From Alkalispirochaeta americana (GTDB lineage: Bacteria; Spirochaetota; Spirochaetia; DSM-27196; Alkalispirochaetaceae): 64,000 nt of DNA. The notes below the pieces were generated by a model, which was not told the DNA's origin, searched no databases, and saw nothing but the letters and a program-made list of their open reading frames with translations. The stretch is from NCBI RefSeq assembly GCF_900156105.1, contig NZ_FTMS01000005.1:62001-126000 (forward strand), read 5' to 3'. Shown one piece after another: positions 10,303 through 18,713 of the stretch. Position 1 is the stretch's first letter. Each line of letters starts with the position of its first letter. Both the position numbers and the translations under genes were made by a program.

Positions 10303-12300
10303 ATGAAAGGGCTACACCGGGAGAAGAAAAATTTGGCCACCCTACGAGACACCCTGAAGCGCAACACCCGCCCCCCGCAGGGCCGATACATCCTCATCCT
10401 GGGGCTGGTCATCCTCGCCGGCACCTGGTCTATCACCTTCTGGGTGATCCGGGATGATTACCATCTCGAGATCAGCCGGGGCAAAGACTATGCTCGCAGC
10501 GTGGCCACGGTTCTGGAAAAACACGCCGCCGGAACGTTCTCACAAATCGAGTCGTCTCTTCTGCTGCTTCGGGAAAATTGGGAATCGGACATCAGCCCTG
10601 AAGAAATGAGCAGCCTCCTGGAAATTTTTGTGGCCTCCCGCAGCAATCTCTTTAACCTGATATCGGTGATTGATTCTTCCGGAGAGGTAGTTGCAACAGA
10701 TCAGTCTATTTTTGAGCCGACCTTCAGCGGCGACCGGCCCTTTTTCCTGCACCACCACCAATCAACAGGAAGATCCCCCCATCTGGGAGAACCCACCCTG
10801 GGGCGTCTCACGGGAAGGTGGTACCTCCCGGTAAGCCTGCGCCTCGAAGATTCCCGAGGGACTTTTGCAGGGGTTCTTCTGGCCTCGGTGAACCCTTTTT
10901 ATTTCTCCGAGCTCTTTCGGGATCTCCAGATGGAACGAGGATCCCTTATCTATCTTTTCGACCGTCAGGGGACTCTATACACGGGACTGCAGGATGGCAA
11001 TGAACTTGACCTGACCCGAGACCTCACCCGTCTTTCCCTCAATTCTGATCTCCCGGGACTTGGCCGAAACCCCTTTTCCGGCGTGGGCGCGAGCGATCTG
11101 GATCAGATCCAACGCATCAAACACCGCCGTCCAGTGAGAGACCGGGAAATCTTTGTAGCGGTAGAAACAGACTATGCCCTCTGGATGCAGCGGTTCTATC
11201 TGCGACGCAACTACTACGTGGGTATGCAACTTATCTTTTCCGCAGCCGTTGCCCTGGTTATTCTCCGTCTGCGTCACCTCCTGGCCGCCCGGGAGGCAGC
11301 CAACCTGGAGCTGGACAGGTTCTTCTCCTCGGCCATCGACCTGCTCTGTATAGCCAACACCGAGGGAACGCTTCTGCGAGTTAACCGGGAATGGGAGAAG
11401 GCCCTGGGATACCCCGTGGAGGAAATCGAAAACAGGAAATTTCTTGATTTCATTCATCCTGACGATCTAGCAAAAACACAGGCCACTATAGAAGATTTGA
11501 AAACCCAAGGAACAGTGGAAAACTTCATTAACCGCTATCAACGGAAGGACGGCCAGTACCGGCACATCGAATGGCGCACGAGACCCCACGGGGACCTGCT
11601 CTACGCAGCAGCCCGGGATATCACCGATCGAATCGAAACAGAGCAACGCCTGCGTGCAGCAGAAGAGCAACTCCGGCAGCAGCTGGCAGAGAAAGAAACA
11701 CTCCTGGGCGAACTGAATCACCGGGTAAAGAACAACCTCTCCGTGGTAGCAGGCCTTCTCAATCTGCAGGCCGAGGAGATATCCTCACCCGAGGAGGCGG
11801 TGGCCGCTCTTGCCAAAAGCAGGGATCGAATCATGGCCATGTCCGTGGTACACCAGATGCTTTACTCCCGAAAAGACTGCTCCAGCATTTCCATGCGGGA
11901 CTACATTGAGGAACTTTCACACCACCTGGCCTGCGCCCATTCAGGCCAAAGGGTCTCCCTTGAGCTTGACCTTGAAGACCTCTTCGCCCGGATCGAGACG
12001 GCGATACCCCTGGGAATTATACTGAATGAACTCATAACAAATGCCTTCAAGCACGCCTTCGCCGATCCACACGCAAGAGCAACAATCCGGATAACCCTCG
12101 CGGCACACCCCGGTTTCTGGAGACTTACCGTTTCCGACAACGGTCCGGGCTTCCAAGACGATGCACGGAGAAGCTCCTCGCTGGGACTCACCCTGGTGGA
12201 AATGCTGATGAAGCAGCTCAAGGGAACCCTCACGATCCTCACCGACGAGGGCAGTTTTTTTCAACTCGACATACCGGAAACGGTCGTCCACGAGTCCTGA
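10303..12300 (+). CDS. Sensor histidine kinase, Cache + PAS + HisKA_2/HATPase
   Basis: Membrane histidine kinase of the HisKA_2 (HWE-related) class, 665 aa from the ATG at 10303. A TTG at 10276 could add nine residues, but TATTAT at 10292-10297, five bases before the ATG, argues for the shorter form. Order: first membrane helix (about 27-48), a periplasmic PDC/Cache-like sensor of about 260 residues, a second helix (YYVGMQLIFSAAVALVILRL), a PAS domain with its PAC tail (SAIDLLCIANTEG to HIEWRTR), then the H-box ELNHRVKNNLSVV with His473, followed by an ATPase domain with N-box LNELITNAFKHAF, G1 SDNGPGF and the G2 region SSLGLTLVEML. No receiver domain or response regulator lies next to it, so the phosphoacceptor must be elsewhere. 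Confidence 0.92.
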   Translation: MKGLHREKKNLATLRDTLKRNTRPPQGRYILILGLVILAGTWSITFWVIRDDYHLEISRGKDYARSVATVLEKHAAGTFSQIESSLLLLRENWESDISPEEMSSLLEIFVASRSNLFNLISVIDSSGEVVATDQSIFEPTFSGDRPFFLHHHQSTGRSPHLGEPTLGRLTGRWYLPVSLRLEDSRGTFAGVLLASVNPFYFSELFRDLQMERGSLIYLFDRQGTLYTGLQDGNELDLTRDLTRLSLNSDLPGLGRNPFSGVGASDLDQIQRIKHRRPVRDREIFVAVETDYALWMQRFYLRRNYYVGMQLIFSAAVALVILRLRHLLAAREAANLELDRFFSSAIDLLCIANTEGTLLRVNREWEKALGYPVEEIENRKFLDFIHPDDLAKTQATIEDLKTQGTVENFINRYQRKDGQYRHIEWRTRPHGDLLYAAARDITDRIETEQRLRAAEEQLRQQLAEKETLLGELNHRVKNNLSVVAGLLNLQAEEISSPEEAVAALAKSRDRIMAMSVVHQMLYSRKDCSSISMRDYIEELSHHLACAHSGQRVSLELDLEDLFARIETAIPLGIILNELITNAFKHAFADPHARATIRITLAAHPGFWRLTVSDNGPGFQDDARRSSSLGLTLVEMLMKQLKGTLTILTDEGSFFQLDIPETVVHES

Positions 12301-12372
12301 TACCCCCGAAAATCGTCCTTCCCGATAATCCTGTACGATTTACTCCCCTCTTTCGCGATATATCCTCTCTTG

Positions 12373-12401
12373 TTGCGGATGCTCCGGGAAGAGCGGATAC
12401 T
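12373..12401 (+). promoter_or_regulatory. Sigma70-like promoter for the first MCP
   Basis: TTGCGG - 17 bp - GATACT, about 70 bases upstream of the ATG at 12474, giving a conventional leader. The -35 starts TTGC like several other promoters in the window. A near repeat CTCCGGGA occurs in and just after the spacer. Confidence 0.5.
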
Positions 12402-12473
12402 CCGGGAGAAATTATCCCCCTGTAATGCTTTTCTTTCTTCCGCAAAAACCAACCCCTTCAGGGAAGGACGCCC

Positions 12474-14468
12474 ATGGTCTACAAGAAGAACCAAACCGAT
12501 GAAAAAGCGACTGATGAAAAACCCGGAACCGCTCCTGGGGGATGGCGGAGAATGAAACCCCTCAGGATAAAAACGTTGAAGCTGCAAACAAAACTCAGCG
12601 CACTTCTCTTTCTGTTAACGTCCCTGATTATAACGATTTTTTCTGTAACAGGCTTCATCTCTTCCAGAACGCTTTCAAGCCAGATGGTTTTTCAGGGACT
12701 CCGCCAGGACCTCTCTTCACTCCAACAGAGCGTAGAAAACTGGGCTGAAAAAAAACTGGTCCTCATAGATAGCGCAGGACAAATCTTTGAAACCCCCGGC
12801 ATGTATAAGACTCTGCGACAGTTCGGTCCGGGCCATACAAACCACCATCCCTTTCTTCAATCCTCAGGTTACGACGATGCCGTGGGCACACTCTATTTGG
12901 CATTTCACGATGGCCTTCACACCACCGGGAGCGCCTGGAACATCCCCGATGACTACGATCCACGGGAACGGGGTTGGTACCAAAGCGCGGTGCACCAGGA
13001 AGGACCAGGTTTTTCCGATTCCTACGTCGATGCTCACACAGGAAATCTTGTCATAACTGCCGCGCGCCCCCTTTTCGATCAGGAGGGAGACATCTTTGGT
13101 GTGCTGGCAACAGACATATCCCTGGAGCAGGTGACAGAAGCTATCTCGGCGTACTGCCTTGGTGACGGAGGATATGCCTTTCTTCTGAATGAAGAAGGAA
13201 ATCTGCTGGCTCACCCCGATGAAAACTTGGTTGGAACTCCCCTCCAGGAGAATGACGGTTACAAGGATGTGGCCAGAATGCTCCTCGGCCATCCCGATCA
13301 GGAAGACCCGGAAGAAGTCTTCTCTGCTTCAATCAACGGTTCTCCCCACATCATTCGCTCCGTGTCATTAGCTGATTTCGGATGGCGCCTGGCCATGGCC
13401 GTTCCCCGGGAAACCCTCCAGGCCCCCTTGAGAAGGCTTAACGGTCATTTCATTTTTCTGGGAATTATCTCGCTGGCTACGGTGCTTTTTGCCTCTTTCA
13501 TGGTCGGCCTTCGCCTGACCAAACCAATAAAGGAACTTTCAAGCTATCTCGACGTTCTTGCCGGGGGCAGACTTGATTGTGCCGTCCCATCGTGGACAGA
13601 AAAACGGGAAGACGAAATAGGAGTCCTGGCCTCAAGCACCCGCACGCTCCAGCATCGCCTCTCCGGCGTGGTCTCGTCGATTCGGGAAATCTCACATCGT
13701 GTGAACAGGGATAGCGGAAGCCTTCAAAACATCGGTCAAGAGGTATCGAACGGTGCCGGGAACACCGCTCACGTGGCCCAGCAGCTTTCGGAGGGGGCTT
13801 CACAACAAGCAGCTTCGGTGGAGGAGGTCTCCTCGGCCATGGAAGAGATGGCGGCCAACATACGGCAAAGTGCCGATAACGCCGAGGCCACCGAAAAAAT
13901 CGCCCTCGAGTCATCCCAAAAGGCACAGCAAAGCGGCCAGGCCGCCGCAGAAGCCGTGGAAGCCATGCGGCAAATCGCCGACAAAATCGGCATCATCGAG
14001 GATATCGCCCGGGAAACCAACATGCTCTCCCTGAACGCCGCCATTGAAGCAGCCCGGGCAGGAGAACAAGGCAAGGGCTTTGCCGTTGTCGCCGCGCAGG
14101 TGCGAAAACTCGCAGAAAACTCTGCCAGCGCCGCACGAGAAATCGGAACTCTCAGCGCCCGGTCCATGGAAACTGTCCAGAACGCGGGGGAACTTCTGGA
14201 CGAAACCGTCCCGGGGATCAGGAAAACTGCTGATTTGGTCCAGGAGATCACCGCTTCGGCCAGGGAGATGAGCGCTGGGGCACGACAGGTAAGCGAAGCC
14301 ATGGTCCAGCTCGATACGATGGTGCAGCACACCTCTTCAGCCTCCGAGGAAGTGGCTGCCACAAGCGAGCAACAATCGGTACAAACAGGCCAGCTTTCTC
14401 TGGAAACAGGAAAACTCCGGAATCTTGCCCGGGAGTTGGAGCAACTGGTGGACTTTTTCTCGACCTAG
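12474..14468 (+). CDS. Methyl-accepting chemotaxis protein (dCache, HAMP)
   Basis: Transmembrane chemoreceptor, 664 aa. The ATG at 12474 is preceded by a purine-rich GGGAAGGA; a second in-frame ATG at 12552 would remove 26 charged residues and cannot be excluded. A membrane helix (about 41-60) is followed by a double-Cache ligand-binding domain (about 65-310), a second helix ([20 protein letters not shown]), a HAMP linker and the cytoplasmic signalling domain. The Cache domain has RGWY, then 15 residues on a Tyr with Tyr-x-Asp (SYVD), then an Asp in ATDIS, which fits the published amino-acid-binding dCache_1AA pattern. The signalling hairpin tip has the conserved [20 protein letters not shown]. 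Bases 13806-14329 are identical to part of the next MCP. No CheR-binding pentapeptide is seen. Confidence 0.94.
   Translation: MVYKKNQTDEKATDEKPGTAPGGWRRMKPLRIKTLKLQTKLSALLFLLTSLIITIFSVTGFISSRTLSSQMVFQGLRQDLSSLQQSVENWAEKKLVLIDSAGQIFETPGMYKTLRQFGPGHTNHHPFLQSSGYDDAVGTLYLAFHDGLHTTGSAWNIPDDYDPRERGWYQSAVHQEGPGFSDSYVDAHTGNLVITAARPLFDQEGDIFGVLATDISLEQVTEAISAYCLGDGGYAFLLNEEGNLLAHPDENLVGTPLQENDGYKDVARMLLGHPDQEDPEEVFSASINGSPHIIRSVSLADFGWRLAMAVPRETLQAPLRRLNGHFIFLGIISLATVLFASFMVGLRLTKPIKELSSYLDVLAGGRLDCAVPSWTEKREDEIGVLASSTRTLQHRLSGVVSSIREISHRVNRDSGSLQNIGQEVSNGAGNTAHVAQQLSEGASQQAASVEEVSSAMEEMAANIRQSADNAEATEKIALESSQKAQQSGQAAAEAVEAMRQIADKIGIIEDIARETNMLSLNAAIEAARAGEQGKGFAVVAAQVRKLAENSASAAREIGTLSARSMETVQNAGELLDETVPGIRKTADLVQEITASAREMSAGARQVSEAMVQLDTMVQHTSSASEEVAATSEQQSVQTGQLSLETGKLRNLARELEQLVDFFST
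13806..14329 (+). repeat. 524-bp direct repeat, copy 1 (MCP signalling domain)
   Basis: By base-by-base reading this block is identical to 17242-17765 (offset 3,436 bp). Flanking sequence on both sides diverges at once. It encodes the methylation helices and hairpin tip in the same frame in both genes, and the third MCP of the window encodes similar protein with clearly different DNA, so the identity indicates recent gene conversion or partial duplication. Confidence 0.95.
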
Positions 14469-14532
14469 CCTGTGCCCGGAAGGCTTGTATGATCAGAATA
14501 ACTTCCCTCCACGGGATATCAGGAGCTCTGCA

Positions 14533-15912
14533 ATGATGATTTCGATTCCCCAAGTCTTTTGCCTCTTGCTGCTGCTTGCGGGATATCTTTTCCTGCTGTG
14601 GCGGAGAGCGCTCTGTTCAAGACAGAAGCTATACAGGGATACTCTCACCGGCCTGCCCAGCCGCACAGCCTTTGACCGGGATTATCTGCACCGACGGAAT
14701 AAAGCTGCGCCGGAAGCAGTCATCTTTCTCTCTGTCAATAATCTCCGCAGGGTGAATGAACTCTTCGGATATCGACAAGGCGACGCGATGCTCCAAAAAG
14801 CATCACGACACATAGAAGGTCTTCTTCCACCTTTGGCAGAGCTGTACCGCTTTTCCGGAGAGACCTTTGTCATTACCTGTCCCAGGGAGTACCACCCGTC
14901 ACTTCTGGCCCAGACGATTCTGGAAGGCCTGGGAGAGCTTTCTCCCGAAGGGACCGCACCCTTTACCCTCCTTTGTACGGCGGGGATCGCCCGGAAGGGG
15001 CAGGAAGGACTCCATACCGTCGATGATCTTGTTCGCGGGGCAGCTGCGGCGAATGCAGAATCACAGCAGATCAAGGAGCCCTTCCTCTTCTACACAAAAA
15101 CTCTGAAGACAACAGCTCTCCGGAAAGTCCACATTGCCCGCCTGCTCTGCGAGGCTGTGGAGGAGGAGTCCTTTACCCTGCACTACCAGCCGATCCACGA
15201 TGGCGATGGAGAAATCGCTGCCCTTGAAGCGTTATTGCGCTGGAGCCCGCCACCCCTGGGTCCGGTGTCGCCTGCCGAGTTTATTCCCCTGGCGGAGTCA
15301 TCGGGGCTGATCACCCCTTTAGGCGATACGGTGATTCATCGAGTCCTTGAAGAAATATCTTCGCTTCCCCCGGCTGTTCGTCCCCCGGTCCACATCAATA
15401 TATCACCAGTGCAGATGCAATCCTCTCATCTCCTGGAAACCCTAGACCAGGCCACCCAAAAAAGGGGAATCACCAGGAGCGGGATAGTTTTGGAGATAAC
15501 AGAAAGCCACTTGATTAAAGAACTTCCGGCGTGCAACCGCCTTCTGAAAGAACTCCGCCGAAGAGGATACAAAATAGCACTCGACGACTTTGGCACCGGC
15601 TTTTCCTCGCTTCAGTATTTGCAACATCTTCCCGTGGACACCCTCAAAATCGACAGATCCTTCTTGCAATACCGACAGGCACCAGAACGAACCTCCCGAA
15701 TTCTGTCTGCCCTGAACGATCTTGGAAACCATTTACATCTTTCGGTAATTGCCGAGGGTCTGGAAACGGAGGAACAGTTTCATCTGCTTCGAAGCATCGG
15801 CTTTCGTCAGTTCCAGGGATATTTCTTTTCCCGTCCCAAACCCCTCGTTGATCTGCTCCCCCTGTTTTCGGGGAGCCCTCTCTCTCGAGAAACAACACCG
15901 GCAGAACATTAA
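14533..15912 (+). CDS. GGDEF-EAL protein, predicted c-di-GMP phosphodiesterase
   Basis: Membrane-anchored c-di-GMP enzyme, 459 aa. The ATG at 14533 is chosen because AGGAG lies seven bases upstream and it opens directly into a membrane segment (SIPQVFCLLLLLAGYLFLLW); the frame is open further upstream but that stretch overlaps the end of the preceding MCP. The GGDEF domain (about 35-190) keeps the TLTGLPSR start but the active-site loop reads RFSGETF instead of GGDEF/GGEEF, so it is probably catalytically dead and perhaps regulatory. The EAL domain has EALLRW (Glu232), LHYQPI, the DDFGTGFSSLQYL loop, LKIDRSF and IAEGLETEEQ, so degradation of c-di-GMP is the likely activity. It sits between two MCP genes, inside the interval bounded by their identical repeat. 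Confidence 0.9.
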   Translation: MMISIPQVFCLLLLLAGYLFLLWRRALCSRQKLYRDTLTGLPSRTAFDRDYLHRRNKAAPEAVIFLSVNNLRRVNELFGYRQGDAMLQKASRHIEGLLPPLAELYRFSGETFVITCPREYHPSLLAQTILEGLGELSPEGTAPFTLLCTAGIARKGQEGLHTVDDLVRGAAAANAESQQIKEPFLFYTKTLKTTALRKVHIARLLCEAVEEESFTLHYQPIHDGDGEIAALEALLRWSPPPLGPVSPAEFIPLAESSGLITPLGDTVIHRVLEEISSLPPAVRPPVHINISPVQMQSSHLLETLDQATQKRGITRSGIVLEITESHLIKELPACNRLLKELRRRGYKIALDDFGTGFSSLQYLQHLPVDTLKIDRSFLQYRQAPERTSRILSALNDLGNHLHLSVIAEGLETEEQFHLLRSIGFRQFQGYFFSRPKPLVDLLPLFSGSPLSRETTPAEH

Positions 15913-15969
15913 AACGAGACACAAAAAACAGAACCAACCAAAACCCAGAACCAAGGAGAATCACAGCTC

Positions 15970-17946
15970 ATGAACATCTTGAGACAATCTACTCAACAAA
16001 GCAGACGCGGTTTCAGAACGCTCCAAACGTCGATGATTATCGTTTTCGGGGCATCTACTGCTCTTATCCTTCTTATGACAGCGGTCATTCTGCTGCACCA
16101 TGTCCGGGCTACGCTGACAGACGAGACGGAAGAATCTCTCCTGGAGCTGGCTCAGACAGCAGGAGTACTTATGAACGACCGTTTTCAGGACATGATCACA
16201 TCCCTGGATTCTGTCTCCCGCCAGGATATTCTCACCGATGGAACACCCTGGGCAGAGATTTCCGAAAACCTGCAGGACCAGGCGGAAGCCCTGGGATACG
16301 ATACCTTCGGACTGGTTGACCTGGAAGGAATAAACCGGCGAACCCTGGACCAGGCCGTTACGGACGTATCCGATCGCGATTACTACCGGCTGGCCCGCAG
16401 GGGCCAACCGAACGTGTCAGAGGTTCTTATCAGTCGGGCCACGGGGGAACCAATTATGATCGTGGCCGTACCGGTGATGCGCCAGGGAGAAATCCAGAGT
16501 GTACTCATCGGCGTGCGCGATACAAGAGTTTTTGAAACCCTGGTGAACACCGTGGGGATCGGGGAGCGAGGGTACTCCTACGTTATTAACGATGAAGGAA
16601 CAATTGTGGGACACAGGGATCACAAGCTGGTCCAGGAACGGTGGAACGCAATGGATGAAGCGCGCTCGAACCCTGACTATAGGGAAATGGCCCGTGTACT
16701 GGGCCATGCTGCCCAGAGGGAGTCGGGAACGGGCCGGTACTTTTATCAGGGAGAGGAGCGCCTCATGGGATACGCTCCCATTGGAGAGACAGGATTTTCC
16801 GTTCTTGTAGGATCCTACTGGCACGATATCATCGCGCCCCTGCGGTTGTTGCAATTTATCTTTGCCGGTGTGGCAATAGCGGGTCTGCTCCTGGGAACAG
16901 CCACTATCGCCGTTGTGAGCAGGACAATTACGAAACCAATCACAGATCTTGTCCCGGTGGTAGAAAAAATTGCACGCCTCGATCTCTCTGTGCGGGACCT
17001 CGCGGCTCACGAGATTTCGAGAATGGAATCGGTTCGATTGCGCCGTGATGAGATCGGTGAAATGGCCCGAAGCATAGCAAAAATGGAAGAAAGCCTGCGC
17101 GATTCCGTCACCAGAGTTCAGGCCGTGGGTATCGCTGTGACAGGAAAAACCGAAGAGCTTGCCGATATCGAGCGGCTGGTATCTCAGGGAGCTGGCCAGA
17201 TGACAACTGTGGCAGAAGAACTTTCCCAGGGATCTTCCGAGCAAGCAGCTTCGGTGGAGGAGGTCTCCTCGGCCATGGAAGAGATGGCGGCCAACATACG
17301 GCAAAGTGCCGATAACGCCGAGGCCACCGAAAAAATCGCCCTCGAGTCATCCCAAAAGGCACAGCAAAGCGGCCAGGCCGCCGCAGAAGCCGTGGAAGCC
17401 ATGCGGCAAATCGCCGACAAAATCGGCATCATCGAGGATATCGCCCGGGAAACCAACATGCTCTCCCTGAACGCCGCCATTGAAGCAGCCCGGGCAGGAG
17501 AACAAGGCAAGGGCTTTGCCGTTGTCGCCGCGCAGGTGCGAAAACTCGCAGAAAACTCTGCCAGCGCCGCACGAGAAATCGGAACTCTCAGCGCCCGGTC
17601 CATGGAAACTGTCCAGAACGCGGGGGAACTTCTGGACGAAACCGTCCCGGGGATCAGGAAAACTGCTGATTTGGTCCAGGAGATCACCGCTTCGGCCAGG
17701 GAGATGAGCGCTGGGGCACGACAGGTAAGCGAAGCCATGGTCCAGCTCGATACGATGGTGCAGCAAAACGCTGCGGCCGCCGAAGAGGTGGCTAGTACCA
17801 GCGAAGACCAGTCCGGCCAGACCGAGAACCTCTCACTTTCGACCCGGGAGCTCCGCAGTCAGGCTCAATCTCTGGCCGAGGTTGTCTCCCGCTTCACTCT
17901 TTCCGCGGAGCTGCACAGTCAATCTAAGGACGACCACGAGGCATGA
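15970..17946 (+). CDS. Methyl-accepting chemotaxis protein (Cache, HAMP)
   Basis: Transmembrane chemoreceptor, 658 aa, with AAGGAG 11 bases before the ATG. First membrane helix at about 18-40, then an extracellular Cache-type sensor (about 45-280) with [12 protein letters not shown] and [11 protein letters not shown], a pattern different from the amino-acid motif of the upstream MCP, so a different ligand is likely. The second helix (about 295-318) leads into HAMP and the signalling domain. Residues 425-598 are encoded by the DNA block that is identical to the upstream MCP; after it the sequence switches abruptly to [16 protein letters not shown]. The C-terminus (KDDHEA) shows no docking pentapeptide. 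A 12-bp hairpin follows at 18004. Confidence 0.94.
   Translation: MNILRQSTQQSRRGFRTLQTSMIIVFGASTALILLMTAVILLHHVRATLTDETEESLLELAQTAGVLMNDRFQDMITSLDSVSRQDILTDGTPWAEISENLQDQAEALGYDTFGLVDLEGINRRTLDQAVTDVSDRDYYRLARRGQPNVSEVLISRATGEPIMIVAVPVMRQGEIQSVLIGVRDTRVFETLVNTVGIGERGYSYVINDEGTIVGHRDHKLVQERWNAMDEARSNPDYREMARVLGHAAQRESGTGRYFYQGEERLMGYAPIGETGFSVLVGSYWHDIIAPLRLLQFIFAGVAIAGLLLGTATIAVVSRTITKPITDLVPVVEKIARLDLSVRDLAAHEISRMESVRLRRDEIGEMARSIAKMEESLRDSVTRVQAVGIAVTGKTEELADIERLVSQGAGQMTTVAEELSQGSSEQAASVEEVSSAMEEMAANIRQSADNAEATEKIALESSQKAQQSGQAAAEAVEAMRQIADKIGIIEDIARETNMLSLNAAIEAARAGEQGKGFAVVAAQVRKLAENSASAAREIGTLSARSMETVQNAGELLDETVPGIRKTADLVQEITASAREMSAGARQVSEAMVQLDTMVQQNAAAAEEVASTSEDQSGQTENLSLSTRELRSQAQSLAEVVSRFTLSAELHSQSKDDHEA
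17242..17765 (+). repeat. 524-bp direct repeat, copy 2 (MCP signalling domain)
   Basis: Identical to 13806-14329 over its whole length. Both copies are in the same reading frame of their genes, so recombination between them would delete 3,436 bp including the GGDEF-EAL gene and leave one intact chimeric MCP gene. Confidence 0.95.
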
Positions 17947-18003
17947 AGAATCGCTTCCCCCGGCTCGTCGGGAGCAGGAGGGAAGTTTCTAAATCATCAA
18001 CAC

Positions 18004-18039
18004 CCGGAAAGGCCCTGGAGTTCCCAAGGGCCTTTCCGG
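18004..18039. terminator. Hairpin between convergent MCP and cheW
   Basis: Perfect 12-bp inverted repeat CCGGAAAGGCCC / GGGCCTTTCCGG with a 12-base loop, lying between the plus-strand MCP and the minus-strand che operon. No U-tract follows on either strand, so it is either a U-less bidirectional terminator or an mRNA 3'-end stabiliser. The rest of the 209-bp gap (17947-18155) holds nothing I recognise. Confidence 0.6.
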
Positions 18040-18155
18040 AGTTGGAGAATATCAGTCACATCGTTATGTAAAACTCGATTCTACTGCCAGAAGCGTGTCG
18101 GCAGGGTATCGGGATGGATGACCTTGCGGTCGATACAGCCAGACCACGTTCTGAC

Positions 18156-18713
18156 TCATTCCTCTTGCTCGGCCGAGGCATTTAACCGGCAGATCTCCTG
18201 CACGCTGAAAACTTTATCGATATCAAGGATGATAATAAACTCATCATTCCTCTTTCCCATACCCTGAATGAAGGAATTTTCCAGAACGGTTCCGAACTTT
18301 GGCGCAGGTTCAATCGAATCTGCCCCAAGATCAATTACCTCCTGAACAGAGTCGGTCAGAGCCCCCAGAACTGCGGCCTCTCCCTTCACGGTGACTTCCA
18401 TTACTATTATGGCCGTATCGATGGTTTCCTCGGTTCGATCCATCCCGAACTTTTGTTTCAGATCGATCACGGGAACAACCGTTCCCCGCAAGTTGATTAT
18501 TCCCCGAACGTATTCAAGGGTCTTGGGGACCTTCACGATGCGAGGTAATTCCAGGACTTCCCGAACCCGGTCGACCTCCACACCGTATTGCTCTCCTGCC
18601 ACGGTAAAGGTCAATAGTTGCACGTCCTGCCTCACAGTTCCTTCCAGAGACACGTTTCTCAAATCCTTCCCGTCCGAGGGGTTCTCGACGGGAGTTTCTC
18701 TCATTTGCTGCAC
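18156..18713 (-). CDS. cheW: Chemotaxis coupling protein CheW
   Basis: Scaffold protein that couples chemoreceptors to the CheA kinase (185 aa, typical CheW length plus a short N-terminal extension). The CheW fold is clear: QLLTFTVAGEQYGVEVDRVREV, the loop VKVPKTLEYVRGIINLRG, VVPVIDLKQKFG, and the closing segment GMGKRNDEFIIILDIDKVFS. It is the last gene of the minus-strand MCP-STAS-cheA-cheW set and its start overlaps the end of cheA by 13 bp. A second in-frame ATG three codons in (18704) would shorten the overlap and is equally possible. Confidence 0.94.
   Translation of the reverse strand: MQQMRETPVENPSDGKDLRNVSLEGTVRQDVQLLTFTVAGEQYGVEVDRVREVLELPRIVKVPKTLEYVRGIINLRGTVVPVIDLKQKFGMDRTEETIDTAIIVMEVTVKGEAAVLGALTDSVQEVIDLGADSIEPAPKFGTVLENSFIQGMGKRNDEFIIILDIDKVFSVQEICRLNASAEQEE

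Noticed and set aside
14722-14890. GGDEF domain of the GGDEF-EAL protein as an active cyclase
   Set aside because: The active-site loop reads SGETF, losing the glycine and acidic residues needed for catalysis.
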